A DNA stretch of 64,000 nt, from positions 620,001 to 684,000 of the forward strand of contig OY969782.1 in the NCBI GenBank assembly GCA_963703045.1, read 5' to 3'. Below are positions 41,048 to 49,571 of the stretch, piece by piece. The stretch's first letter is position 1. The number at the start of each line of letters is the position of its first letter. Position numbers and translations under genes: made by a program. The notes below the pieces were generated by a model. It was not told the origin of the DNA, searched no databases, and saw nothing but the letters and a program-made list of their open reading frames with translations. The DNA comes from Miltoncostaea sp963703045 (GTDB taxonomy: Bacteria; Actinomycetota; Thermoleophilia; Miltoncostaeales; Miltoncostaeaceae).

Positions 41048-42818
41048 CGCGCGGCCGGAGGACGGTCGCCGCGACGCGCAGGGCGAGGTGCCCGGCCGAG
41101 ACGAATGACGGCTCGACGCGGCCGAGCAGGAGCGGATCGGACTCGGGGGTGACGGCGCCCGGCGCCGTGGTGAAGCCGCTCGCGAACCCCGCCGAGGCCG
41201 CGGCCTCCGCCTCGCGCGGGCCCGCCTTGCCGTGCGGGTAGGCGATCGCCCGCAGGGGGTGGCCGCTCGCCGACTCGAGCTCCGCCCGGCCCGTCACGAG
41301 CGCATCGCGCAGCCGGTCGTCGTCGAGAGTCGGGAGCGCGTCGTGGTCACGGGTGTGGAAGCCGATGCGCATGCCCTCCGCGGCGAGGGCCGCGACGTCG
41401 ACCGCCCTCAGGCCCGCCCCGACGGGCGCCGGGATCAGGTCCGCGAGAGCGCGTGCGGCGGCGGCCCGCGACTCGGGCGGCTGCGACTCGATGCGTGCCG
41501 CGATGCGGTGGATGCCGTCGCCGTCCGGGACGACCTCGACGCCGATGCCGGCGAGGGCATCGGCACGGCGATCGTCGGCCGCGGCCTGGAGGCGCTCCCA
41601 CCAGAAGGAGTGCGGACCCCCGAGGGAGGCCCCGCAGAGGAAGAAGGTGGCGCTCAGACCGTGATCGCGCAGCAGGGGCAGCGCGAAGGTCGCGTGCGAG
41701 AGCAGATCGTCGTCGAAGGTGATCGCCACCGGGAACCGCTCGCCCCGCCTCCGGCGGCGCACCGCCGGCAGCAGGTCGTCGGCGCCGACGACGCGGTACG
41801 TCGCGGCGACGTGCCGGAGTTGCGCCTCGACCAGCTGCGCGGAATGGGCGGGCACGAGCTCTCGCGCGGGGTCGCCCGAGCGGGGGGCGAACCGGTGGTA
41901 GACGAGGGCGACACCCGCCCGCCGGCCCGAGAGGCGGGCCAGCGCCATCGCGATGCGGGCGACGGGCACCCCCGCCCGGCGTGCGAGCCGGTCGGCCGGT
42001 CGTCGCAGCCGCCCACGACGGGGCGCGTGCTTGACGCGCAGCCGCAGGTAGCTCAGGACCATGGCGACGTTGCCGACCGACATCCCCTGGCCGCTCAGGC
42101 GGCGCCGATACGTGTGCGTCACCCGCGCCGCCGGGTGGTAGATCACGCGCCGGCCCGCGGCCCGGACGCGCAGCGCCCAGTCGGCGTCGTCGAAGCCGTA
42201 GCCGCGCAGCGTCACGTCGCCGTCGAAGCCGCCGACCTCCGCCGCGAGCGCCCGCGGGAAGACCATGGCCGCGCCGAGCAGGTACTCGACCTCCATCGTG
42301 CGGTCGTGCGGCTCGTCCATCATCAGGTGACGGCGGCGGGCCGGAAGGCTCGCCATGCCCGGAAGCCGTGTCGCCCGGTTGGCCACGAGGGCCGCGGGCG
42401 ACGGGATACGGCGCGCGGAACGCTGCAGGCGCCCGTCGGGGAACTCGAGGCGGGGTCCGACCAGTCCCGCATCGGGGCGCTCGTCGAGCAGCCGGCAGAG
42501 CCGCGCGAGCGCGCCCTCGTGCACGACCACGTCCGAGTCGAGCATCGCGACGTAGCGGCCCCGGGCGTGCGCGATCCCCTGGTTGCGGCCGACGGCCACG
42601 CCGAGATTGCGGGCGTTGCGGACGATCCGGGCGTCGGGGAAGCCCTGCTCGACCATCGCCACCGAGCCGTCGCCGGACGCGTTGTCGACGACGATCACCT
42701 CCTGGCCGCCCACGACCGGATGCCGCGCCACCGACGCGAGGCACGCCGCGAGCGCCTCGCGCTCGCCGGCCGTGACCAGCACCACGACGCTCAGCCGCGG
42801 GACGTCGGCAACGGTCAT
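41031..42818 (-). CDS. GT2 glycosyltransferase fused to polysaccharide deacetylase (NodB domain)
   Basis: A 595-residue two-domain protein. Residues ~1-290 form a GT2 domain: RLSVVVLVTAGEREALAACL, QEVIVVDNASGDGSVAMVEQ, GRYVAMLDSDVVVHEGALAR, TLRGYGFDDADWALRVRAAG. Residues ~310-595 form a NodB/CE4-like deacetylase: ALVYHRFAPRSGDP, FPVAITFDDDLLSHATFALP (the TFDD metal site, near 364), SATFFLCGASLGGPHSFWWE, RIGFHTRDHDALP (the H-x3-H-like pair) and LRAIAYPHGKAGP. It may add an N-acetylated sugar and deacetylate it, but the order of action is inference. ATGA overlap with the preceding GT4 gene. Confidence 0.85.
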   Translation of the reverse strand: MTVADVPRLSVVVLVTAGEREALAACLASVARHPVVGGQEVIVVDNASGDGSVAMVEQGFPDARIVRNARNLGVAVGRNQGIAHARGRYVAMLDSDVVVHEGALARLCRLLDERPDAGLVGPRLEFPDGRLQRSARRIPSPAALVANRATRLPGMASLPARRRHLMMDEPHDRTMEVEYLLGAAMVFPRALAAEVGGFDGDVTLRGYGFDDADWALRVRAAGRRVIYHPAARVTHTYRRRLSGQGMSVGNVAMVLSYLRLRVKHAPRRGRLRRPADRLARRAGVPVARIAMALARLSGRRAGVALVYHRFAPRSGDPARELVPAHSAQLVEAQLRHVAATYRVVGADDLLPAVRRRRRGERFPVAITFDDDLLSHATFALPLLRDHGLSATFFLCGASLGGPHSFWWERLQAAADDRRADALAGIGVEVVPDGDGIHRIAARIESQPPESRAAAARALADLIPAPVGAGLRAVDVAALAAEGMRIGFHTRDHDALPTLDDDRLRDALVTGRAELESASGHPLRAIAYPHGKAGPREAEAAASAGFASGFTTAPGAVTPESDPLLLGRVEPSFVSAGHLALRVAATVLRPRATATG

Positions 42819-43988
42819 CGGCGATCACCGGTCGTCGCGACCGCCTGTCTGAGCAGGTTCCAGATGCGCTCGTAGCGGGCGTCCCAGGTGTTCTGCGCGG
42901 CGACCGCGCGGCGTCCGGCGCGCGGCGGCGCCTCCAGCGCGCGCTCGACCGCCGCCACGAACTCGTCGGCGCCGGCGCCGACCTCGACCAGATCGCCGAA
43001 CTCGTCGAGGTCGGGCAGCGGGGTCGAGGCGATCGGCAGATCGGCGGCCAGGTACTGGTGGAGCTTCGCCGGATACGTGTAGCGGGTCATCGCGATGTCG
43101 GCGTAGGGCATGAGGCCGGCGGCGAAGCCCGCCAGCACCCCCGGCACGGCCTCGGGGCCCACCTGGGGTCGCATGACGACGTTCGGCAGGCTCGTGAGGG
43201 CACCGAGACGCGGCATCGCCCAGGGGCCCGACCATCGCGATCGTCCATTCGGGGCGGCGGCGCGCCAGCGCCTCGAGCAGGGACGCGTCCACACGGTGGT
43301 CGATGCTGCCGAGGAACCCGACGACCGGTGCGGGCAGCGTGCGGAGCCAGTCGGGCGCGTCGGCCTCGGCCGCGTCCCACAGGTTGACGCCGCTCGGAAC
43401 CCGGTGGATGTTCGGATGCCGTCCCTCTCGCTCGCGCAGCAGCTCGATGCCGTCGACGATCACGAGGTCGGCCCGCGCCATGACCTCGCCCTCGAGGGCG
43501 GCCGTGCCCGCGCCGGCGCCGGGCCGGTGGCGGTGCGACTGCGTGCAGTGGTAGACGACGGGCCCACCGGACCAACCCCTCGCGAGATCGAGCGCGAGCG
43601 GGGTGGGCGTGTAGATCCAGAGCACGCGCGGACGCGAGCCCGTCCCGCCGGGCCACCGGCGCAGAGCCCGTCGCAGGAGGGCGAGGTTGACGCGCCGCTC
43701 GATGCGCGACCGGGCCCCCGGGATGACGACCGGGCTGACGAGCGAGACACCGGGTGCGGGGGGCGACTGGGCGGTGCGCCGGACACTGCTCCCGATACGT
43801 CGCGCGACCCTGGTCAGATCGTGGCGACCCGGGCGCCGCCGCCCGAGCGTCTCGACGTACGTGACGCGGTGACCCCGTCCGCCGAGCCGGGTGGCGATCT
43901 CCTGCGGACCGTGCCAGGGCGCGCGCCAGTCGCACGCGGACAGGTAGAGCACGTCGAGCAGGGGCTCGTCGCCCGCGTCAGCCCGCAT
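42815..43988 (-). CDS. TuaH-like glycosyltransferase, one frameshift near 43,225
   Basis: About 390 residues after correction. The N-terminus reads DVLYLSACDWRAPWHGPQEI, and VVYHCTQSHRHRPG lies in the middle; both resemble TuaH-type enzymes. The donor domain gives VVGFLGSIDHRVDASLLEAL. Near 43,223-43,226 four Gs on the plus strand break the frame. Removing one restores VGPWAMPRLGALTSLPNVVM, then MPYADIAMTRYTYPAKLHQY and LAADLPIASTPLP and the C-terminus. This looks like a homopolymer length difference. The ATG at 43988 overlaps the upstream gene by 11 bases. Confidence 0.78.
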
Positions 43989-45096
43989 GCGCCGCGTACC
44001 GGGCCTCGACACCGTCGATCATCCCCTCGAACGTGAACTGCGCGGCGAAGCGATCGCGCGCCTCGCTCGCCATGCCCGCCCGGGTGGCGGGCTCGGCCGC
44101 CAGACGCGCGAGGCAGCTCGCGAGCGCGCCGACCGCCCCCGGGGCGACGAGGAAGCCCCCGTGCCCCTCGCGCACCTGCTCGGAGAGGCCCCCGACACCG
44201 TAGGCGACCACCGGCAGCCCCGCCGCCATGGCCTCGAGCACCGCGAGGGAGAGCCCCTCCCAACCGGAGGTCTGCACGAACACGTCGCCCGCGCCGAGCA
44301 GGTCATCGGGCGTCGCCGCGGCACCGGCGACCATCCCCCCCGCCGCGACCAGTCGCCGGCCCGCCTCGCTCTCGGCGAGCCCGTGGCCGAGCGCCACGAC
44401 GCGGACGCGATCGCCGATCCGCCGCGCGAGCTCGGCGAGGTCGCCGGGGCGCTTCTGGGGAGCGTCGCGGCCGATCCACACCGCGACCACCTCGTCCGGA
44501 TCGAGCCCCAGCCGGCCACGCGCGACCGGGCGCGGGGTGGGCATGGTCGGCCGCAGGCCCGTGCGCACGGCGTGCACGCCGCCCGGCGCGCCGATGCCGC
44601 GCGCCTCGCCGATCTCGCGCTCCTCATCCGACACCGTGACGATCGCGCGGTGGCAGAAGCGGCCGAGCCCGCGCTCGACCGTGGCGAAGGCGGAGCGGGC
44701 GACCGGCCCGATGTCACGTCGCGCGAACGCCCAGCCGTGAGGCGTGTAGATGCAGGGCACGCCCCGCGCTCGCGCGGCGAGGCCGCCCAGCATGCCGGCC
44801 TTGGTGGAGTGGGCGTGCACGACCGCCGGCCGCTGGGCCCGGATGAGCGCGGCGAGGGCGCGCACGGAGTGGGCGTCGCCGGGCGCCGGCCGATGCGACA
44901 TCGCGACGGGGTGGACGCGGGCACCGACCGAGCGGATGGCGTCGTGCAGGGCGTCGTCCGGCGGGCACGCCACGAGCACGTCCCATCCCCGCTCGCGTAG
45001 GCCGCCGCAGAGCGCCAGGACGTAGGCCGGAACGCCTCCGATGACGGGCTCGAAGATCTGGAGGACGCGCCGGCGCCCATCCGCGGTGTTCGCCAC
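43978..45096 (-). CDS. GT4 glycosyltransferase
   Basis: A 372-residue GT-B enzyme. It opens VLQIFEPVIGGVPAYVLALC. The acceptor domain includes PAVVHAHSTKAGMLGGLAAR and CIYTPHGWAFARRDI, a combination common in glycosyltransferases of capsule loci. The donor domain has VVAVWIGRDAPQKRPGDLAE and SGWEGLSLAVLEAMAAGLPV (E-x7-E). Intact, with GTG 45096 as start. First of three genes transcribed leftward from just past the tRNA-Ala terminator. Confidence 0.87.
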   Translation of the reverse strand: MANTADGRRRVLQIFEPVIGGVPAYVLALCGGLRERGWDVLVACPPDDALHDAIRSVGARVHPVAMSHRPAPGDAHSVRALAALIRAQRPAVVHAHSTKAGMLGGLAARARGVPCIYTPHGWAFARRDIGPVARSAFATVERGLGRFCHRAIVTVSDEEREIGEARGIGAPGGVHAVRTGLRPTMPTPRPVARGRLGLDPDEVVAVWIGRDAPQKRPGDLAELARRIGDRVRVVALGHGLAESEAGRRLVAAGGMVAGAAATPDDLLGAGDVFVQTSGWEGLSLAVLEAMAAGLPVVAYGVGGLSEQVREGHGGFLVAPGAVGALASCLARLAAEPATRAGMASEARDRFAAQFTFEGMIDGVEARYAAHAG

Positions 45097-45156
45097 GGCG
45101 TGAGGATATCGGGACCGTGACGGCGCACCGTGCAGGGCGGATGCCCGCGCCCGAAA

Positions 45157-45190
45157 CGACGAGAGCCCCGCGGATGCGGGGCTCTCGTCG
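45157..45190 (-). terminator. Intrinsic terminator after tRNA-Ala
   Basis: A perfect 15-base-pair stem (CGACGAGAGCCCCGC and its complement) closes a 4-base loop, followed on the minus strand by TTTCGG. It starts 3 bases past the tRNA 3' end, so it most likely ends the tRNA transcript and insulates the glycosyltransferase operon. Confidence 0.75.
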
Positions 45191-45192
45191 GA

Positions 45193-45265
45193 TGGAGGAT
45201 ACCGGGATCGAACCGGTGACCTCTACGCTGCCAGCGTAGCGCTCTCCCAGCTGAGCTAATCCCCC
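45193..45265 (-). tRNA. tRNA-Ala (anticodon GGC)
   Basis: The 73-base cloverleaf reads GGGGGAT at the 5' acceptor arm, pairing with ATCCTCC at the 3' side (one G-U), plus discriminator A. The D arm contains AGCTCAGCTGGGAGAGC. The anticodon stem CTACG closes the loop CTGGCAG, giving anticodon GGC (alanine, codon GCC). The T arm contains GGTTCGATCCC. No CCA is encoded. The gene stands between rsfS and the left-hand polysaccharide island. Confidence 0.96.
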
Positions 45266-45328
45266 GGGGAACGTGGGGAGTATACGGAGCCTCCCCTCCG
45301 CTCGCAAAACGCCCGGCGCCGCTCCGAC

Positions 45329-45799
45329 CTACGAGGCGGCGGCCGCGTACTCCTGGCGGGGGGCCTCCCGCCAGAGGCGGTCGAGCCGGTAGAAGTCGCG
45401 CGACTCGGGCGTGAAGACGTGCACGACGCAGTCGAGCAGGTCGACCAGGATCCACTCGCCCTCACGCGCCCCCTCGATCGTGCGGGGGACGACGCCGTGG
45501 TCGTTCTTCATCCGCAGGCGCAGCTCGTCGGCGATCGCCTTGGTCTGACGGGGCGTCTGGCCGGTGCAGACCACGATGTAGTCCGTGTAGGACACCAGCC
45601 CGCGCATGTCCAGGATCACGATGTCCCTGGCGTTCTTGGACTCGGCCAGAGCGGCGGCGGCGAGGGTCAGCTCGAGCGGGTTCGCGATGGTTCCTTTCTG
45701 CGGATCGACTGACGGCGAGGGTACCAGACCCCCTCGGACGCGCCTCCGGCACCGGCGAGCGGGGCGCGCATCACGCGCGCAACCCGCCTCGGAACGCAT
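45329..45799 (-). CDS. rsfS: Ribosomal silencing factor RsfS
   Basis: RsfS binds ribosomal protein L14 and blocks subunit joining when nutrients are scarce. The conserved domain is clear: LAESKNARDIVILDMRGLVS, YTDYIVVCTGQTPRQTKAIA, WILVDLLDCVVHVFTPESRD and FYRLDRLW. The start is unclear. ATG 45799 gives 156 residues with an unusual basic N-terminal extension. A good AAAGGA precedes the family's normal N-terminus (ELTLAAAAL) at about 45,690, but only ATC, not a standard start, follows it. Normally next to nadD, but here 13 kb away. Confidence 0.88.
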   Translation of the reverse strand: MRSEAGCARDARPARRCRRRVRGGLVPSPSVDPQKGTIANPLELTLAAAALAESKNARDIVILDMRGLVSYTDYIVVCTGQTPRQTKAIADELRLRMKNDHGVVPRTIEGAREGEWILVDLLDCVVHVFTPESRDFYRLDRLWREAPRQEYAAAAS

Positions 45800-45973
45800 G
45801 TGGATGTGACGGTCGTGTAGCACCGAAATCAACGACCGGAAGCCGTCTACCCCCCATCGGGAGGGGCCGAGACGCCGACCGGCCTCGCCGTTCGACCGGT
45901 TTCCTCCTCAACCTTCTCCGTGATTCTGTCGCCCTGAACCGGACGCCGATTCGACGAGAGGGGCCCCCCGCCC

Positions 45974-46946
45974 ATGACGACGCCATATGGTCCGCCAGAT
46001 CCTCCTCTCCCTCCGGTCACCCACGCCCCGCCGCGCAGCCGCGGGTTCGGCCGTCGCCGCGCCCGGCCCGAGCGGCGCTTCCACACGCTGCTCTCCTCGC
46101 AGGGCGCCGGCCTCGTCGACCCCCCCCGGCGCCCCGACGTGCCCCGTGTGAGCGTGATCGTGCCGACGCTCAACGAGGCCGAGAACCTGCCCGCACGTGC
46201 TGCCGCGGATCCCCGAGGACGTCTTCGAGGTGATCCTCGTCGACGGACGCTCGACCGACGGCACGGTCGAGGTGGCCCGTCGCCTGCTGCCCGACGTGCG
46301 GGTCGTGATGGAGCGCCGCCGCGGCAAGGGCAACGCGCTCCTCAGCGGTTTCCGGGCGAGCCGCGGCGACATCATCGTGATGCTCGACGCCGACGGCTCG
46401 GCCGACCCCGCGGAGATCCCGCGCTTCGTCGAGGCGCTGGTGGCCGGCGCCGACTTCGCCAAGGGCTCGCGGTACCTCGCAGGGCGGCGGCAGCGGCGAC
46501 CTGACGCGCGCTGCGCCAGCCTCGGCAACAAGGCGCTCACCGGCATCGGTCAACCGCGCTCTACCGCACCCGCTACACCGACCTCTGCTACGGCTACAAC
46601 GCCTTCTGGGCGCGACTGCCTGCCGCGCATCGACGTCGACGTGCGACGGCTTCGAGGTCGAGACGCATGCTCAACATCCGGGCCGCCGAGGCCGGGCTCG
46701 AGGTCGGCCGAGGTGCCGAGCTTCGAGGGCGTGCGCCTCTACGGGCGCAGCAACCTGAACGCCGTCCGCGACGGCCTGCGCGTGCTCGGTACCGTGCTGT
46801 CGGGCGAGCACGTGCTGCGCCCCCGGCGCCGTCGGCCCGCCCCGGTCGTCTCCCCTCCCCCGGGCGCCCTGTCGATCGACGATCCCCGCATCGCCGCCGA
46901 CGAGGCCCTCAGCGCGGGGACCGCCCTCGACCCGAGAGAGCGGTGA
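45974..46946 (+). pseudogene. GT2 glycosyltransferase (DPM1-like), frameshifted
   Basis: It starts at ATG 45974 with a Pro/Arg-rich leader, then VPRVSVIVPTLNEAENLP. An extra base near 46,194 breaks the frame. Afterwards EDVFEVILVDGRSTDGTVEV, RRGKGNALLSGFRASRGDII and VMLDADGSADPAEIPRFVEA give the dolichyl-phosphate-mannose-synthase-type catalytic domain. Further shifts near 46,490, 46,550-46,560, 46,610 and 46,700 are needed to read KALTGI, YTDLCYGYNAFWAR and VPSFEGVRLYGRSNLNAVRD. It converges with and overlaps the next GT2 by 38 bases. Confidence 0.68.
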
Positions 46947-47847
46947 CGCGCCCCACGACGTATCCGGCGGTCGTCAGCGCGAGACCCGCGGCGACCGCCG
47001 CCGAGCGCGTGAGCCCAGGGGCGGTGCGGGTGCGCAGCGACTCGGCGACCCCCGTGCCGACCGCCCACGGCAGCGCGTGAGTCACGTAGGAGCGCTCGGC
47101 CGACAGCCCCTCGCGCGCGCCCCGCAGGCGCGAGAGCTGGGCCTTGGCGAGCCCCTCCGTGTAGCAGCGGTGACGGAAGTAGTCCCACGACAGCCGCGCC
47201 GCGGGGACGCGGTGGTCGACGACGGCGGCCGGCTCGTAGAGGATCACCGCGCCCGGGCGGCGGGCCGCGACGCGCACGCCGAGCTCGGTCTCCTCGTTGT
47301 GGCCCGTGCTCGTGCCGACGCGGCCGAAGTCGGTGTCGAAGCCGCCGACGTCGTCGAGCACCTCGCGCCGGAAGGCCATGTTGGCGCCGATAGGGTTGCG
47401 GACGCGCGCCACTTCCGTCGGCAATCCGCGATAGGAGCAGCCGATCACCCACCAGAACTCCTCCGGCAGCCAGGCCGGCGGCGGCTCGTCCCACGAGGGG
47501 AGCACGCGCCCGCCCACGCCCGCAACCGCCGGGTCGGCGAAGTGCGACGTGAGCGACGCGAGCCAGCCGGGCGCGGCGACGGCGTCGTCGTCGAGGAACG
47601 CCACGATGTCGCCCGTCGCGGTCGCGAGACCGGTGTTGCGCCCGCCCGAGAGGCCGCGTGGTCCGGCGTTGGCGACGACCGTGCAGCCGAGCCGCTCGGC
47701 CGCGCGCGCGCGGAGGTCGTCGTTGTGATCGATCACGACGATGACCTGGTGGGGCGCCGGGCTCTGACCGGCCACCGAGCGCACGGCGGCCACAAGGTCG
47801 TCCCAGCGCTCGTCGGAGTAGGCGCAGATCACGACGGAGGTCGTCAC
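46909..47847 (-). CDS. GT2 glycosyltransferase
   Basis: A 312-residue GT-A enzyme, intact. TTSVVICAYSDERWDDLVAA opens the fold, HQVIVVIDHNDDLRARAAER follows, and TGDIVAFLDDDAVAAPGWLA is the metal site. GANMAFRREVLDDVGGFDTD and the TGHNEETELGVRVAARRPGA segment (catalytic region) are typical. The C-terminal ~80 residues include a hydrophobic stretch (AAVAAGLALTTAGYVVGRV), suggesting membrane attachment. The promoter would lie in the 89 bases shared with the divergent CMP-sugar synthetase fusion. Confidence 0.85.
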   Translation of the reverse strand: MTTSVVICAYSDERWDDLVAAVRSVAGQSPAPHQVIVVIDHNDDLRARAAERLGCTVVANAGPRGLSGGRNTGLATATGDIVAFLDDDAVAAPGWLASLTSHFADPAVAGVGGRVLPSWDEPPPAWLPEEFWWVIGCSYRGLPTEVARVRNPIGANMAFRREVLDDVGGFDTDFGRVGTSTGHNEETELGVRVAARRPGAVILYEPAAVVDHRVPAARLSWDYFRHRCYTEGLAKAQLSRLRGAREGLSAERSYVTHALPWAVGTGVAESLRTRTAPGLTRSAAVAAGLALTTAGYVVGRVTALSGRGRSPR

Positions 47848-47936
47848 GGGCGGGCTCCGCGGTCGGTGGACACGGACCCGATGCTAGGGATCGCGACGGG
47901 CCGCGCCGCGACGGCCGCGCCGGAGGAGGAGAGCAC

Positions 47937-49571
47937 GTGACGACCGATCGACGCCCCATGCTGGGCCTGGTGCCGGCCCGCGCGGGCAGCAAGGGGGTCG
48001 TCGGCAAGAACATGCGCCTGCTGGCGCGCCGGCCCCTCATCCAGCACACGCTCGAGGCCGCGCGCGCGGCCGGCGTGTTCGACCGCCTGGTGGTCTCGAC
48101 GGACGGCACCGAGATCGAGAGCTGGTGCCGCCTGCACGGGTACGAGGTCGTGATGCGCCCGGCCGAGCTCGCCGACGACGCCGCCACGATCTCCCAGGTG
48201 ACCCTCCACGTGGTCGAGCAGCTCGGGTGGACCGGCGGCGTCGCGGTGATGCTGCCGACGTCCCCGATGCGCGGGGCCGCCTCGATCCAGCGCGCCGTCG
48301 GCCGCTTCCACGACGAGGGGCTCGACTCGCTGGCGACCGTCGTGCGCGAGAAGCACCTGTTCTGGTTCGACGAGTCCGACGACCTGTCCGACCCCCGGCC
48401 GCTGCACACCGAGCGCCGCAACCGGCAGTTCGCCACCCATGGGGTGCTGCGCGAGGTCGGGGCGGTCGGCATCATCGACACCGAGGCGCTCGCGAGGAGC
48501 GGCGAGATGATCGGCGAGCGCCACGCGCTGATGGAGCTGTCGGAGGACGAGGCGATCGACATCGACACCCTCGACGACCTCTATGCCGCCCGGCGGGTCG
48601 CCGAGCGGGGTCGCATCGTGTTCCGCCTGCGGGCCAACCGCGAGGTGGGATCGGCCCACCTCTTCAACTGCCTCGTGCTCGCCGAGGAGCTCGCCGAGCA
48701 CGACCTGCACTTCCTGCTGTGGAAGTGCGACCCGTTCGTGTCGGAGGCCCTCGATCGGCTCGGCTACGCGTGGTCGTCGGCCGGCGACCTGGTCGCCGAC
48801 CTCACGCGCCTGAAGGTCGAGGACGGCCCGACCCTGCTCGTGAACGACCTGCTCGACACCGACGAGGCCGGCGTGCTGATGGCGAAGGCCCTCGGCTACA
48901 TCGTGGTCAACGTCAACGACCTCGGGCCGGGCGCCAAGTACGCCGACCTCGTGATCAACCCGCTGTACCCGGGCAACCTCGAGGACGGCACGCGCGTGGT
49001 GAGCGGCGCGCCCTGGACCCAGGTGCGCCGGGAGTTCCACAACGTGCCGCCCAAGATCGTGCGGGAGGTGCCCGAGCGAGTGCTGCTGGTGTTCGGCGGC
49101 ACCGACCCGGCGCACTTCTCGGAGCGGTTCGCGACCGCGCTGCACGCGGCCGATCTCGGCGTGCACCTGAAGGTGCTGCTGGGGCCGGGCGCCGCCGACC
49201 AGACGTTCCCCCCGGGCGTCGAGGCGGCACGGCGCACGCCGAGCATGGCCGCCGAGATGCTCGAGGCCGACATCGCCGTGACCGCCGCCGGGCGCACCGT
49301 CTACGAGGCGGCGATGACCGGCACGCCGGTGGTGACCGTGGCGGCGAACGCCCGCGAGGCGACGCACGCCCACCTCAACCCGACGACCGGCGTGGTGCAC
49401 CTCGGCCTCGGCGCGTTCGTCGACGACGACCACCTCGTGTCGGTCGTGCGGCGCATGCTGGGCGACCACTCCCTGCGCCGCGAGCTGAGCAACCGCCTCC
49501 GCAGATCCGTCAACGCCCTCGGCGCCGAGCGCATCGCCAACCGTATCCACTGCCTGATCAGAGGTCTTTGA
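47937..49571 (+). CDS. Fused acylneuraminate cytidylyltransferase and PseG-like hydrolase/transferase
   Basis: A 544-residue fusion. Residues ~1-230 form a NeuA/PseF-type CMP-sugar synthetase (LVPARAGSKGVVGKNMRLLA, DRLVVSTDGTEI, AVMLPTSPMRGAASIQRAV). Residues ~231-544 resemble PseG, the UDP-sugar hydrolase of pseudaminic acid synthesis, with FRLRANREVGSAHLFNCLVL (histidine at the expected catalytic place), LLVNDLLDTD, VFGGTDPAHFS (near 385) and AAGRTVYEAAMTGTPVV (near 449). The two steps lie on either side of the PseI condensation encoded next. GTG 47937 start. The next gene overlaps the stop by one base. Confidence 0.85.
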   Translation: MTTDRRPMLGLVPARAGSKGVVGKNMRLLARRPLIQHTLEAARAAGVFDRLVVSTDGTEIESWCRLHGYEVVMRPAELADDAATISQVTLHVVEQLGWTGGVAVMLPTSPMRGAASIQRAVGRFHDEGLDSLATVVREKHLFWFDESDDLSDPRPLHTERRNRQFATHGVLREVGAVGIIDTEALARSGEMIGERHALMELSEDEAIDIDTLDDLYAARRVAERGRIVFRLRANREVGSAHLFNCLVLAEELAEHDLHFLLWKCDPFVSEALDRLGYAWSSAGDLVADLTRLKVEDGPTLLVNDLLDTDEAGVLMAKALGYIVVNVNDLGPGAKYADLVINPLYPGNLEDGTRVVSGAPWTQVRREFHNVPPKIVREVPERVLLVFGGTDPAHFSERFATALHAADLGVHLKVLLGPGAADQTFPPGVEAARRTPSMAAEMLEADIAVTAAGRTVYEAAMTGTPVVTVAANAREATHAHLNPTTGVVHLGLGAFVDDDHLVSVVRRMLGDHSLRRELSNRLRRSVNALGAERIANRIHCLIRGL

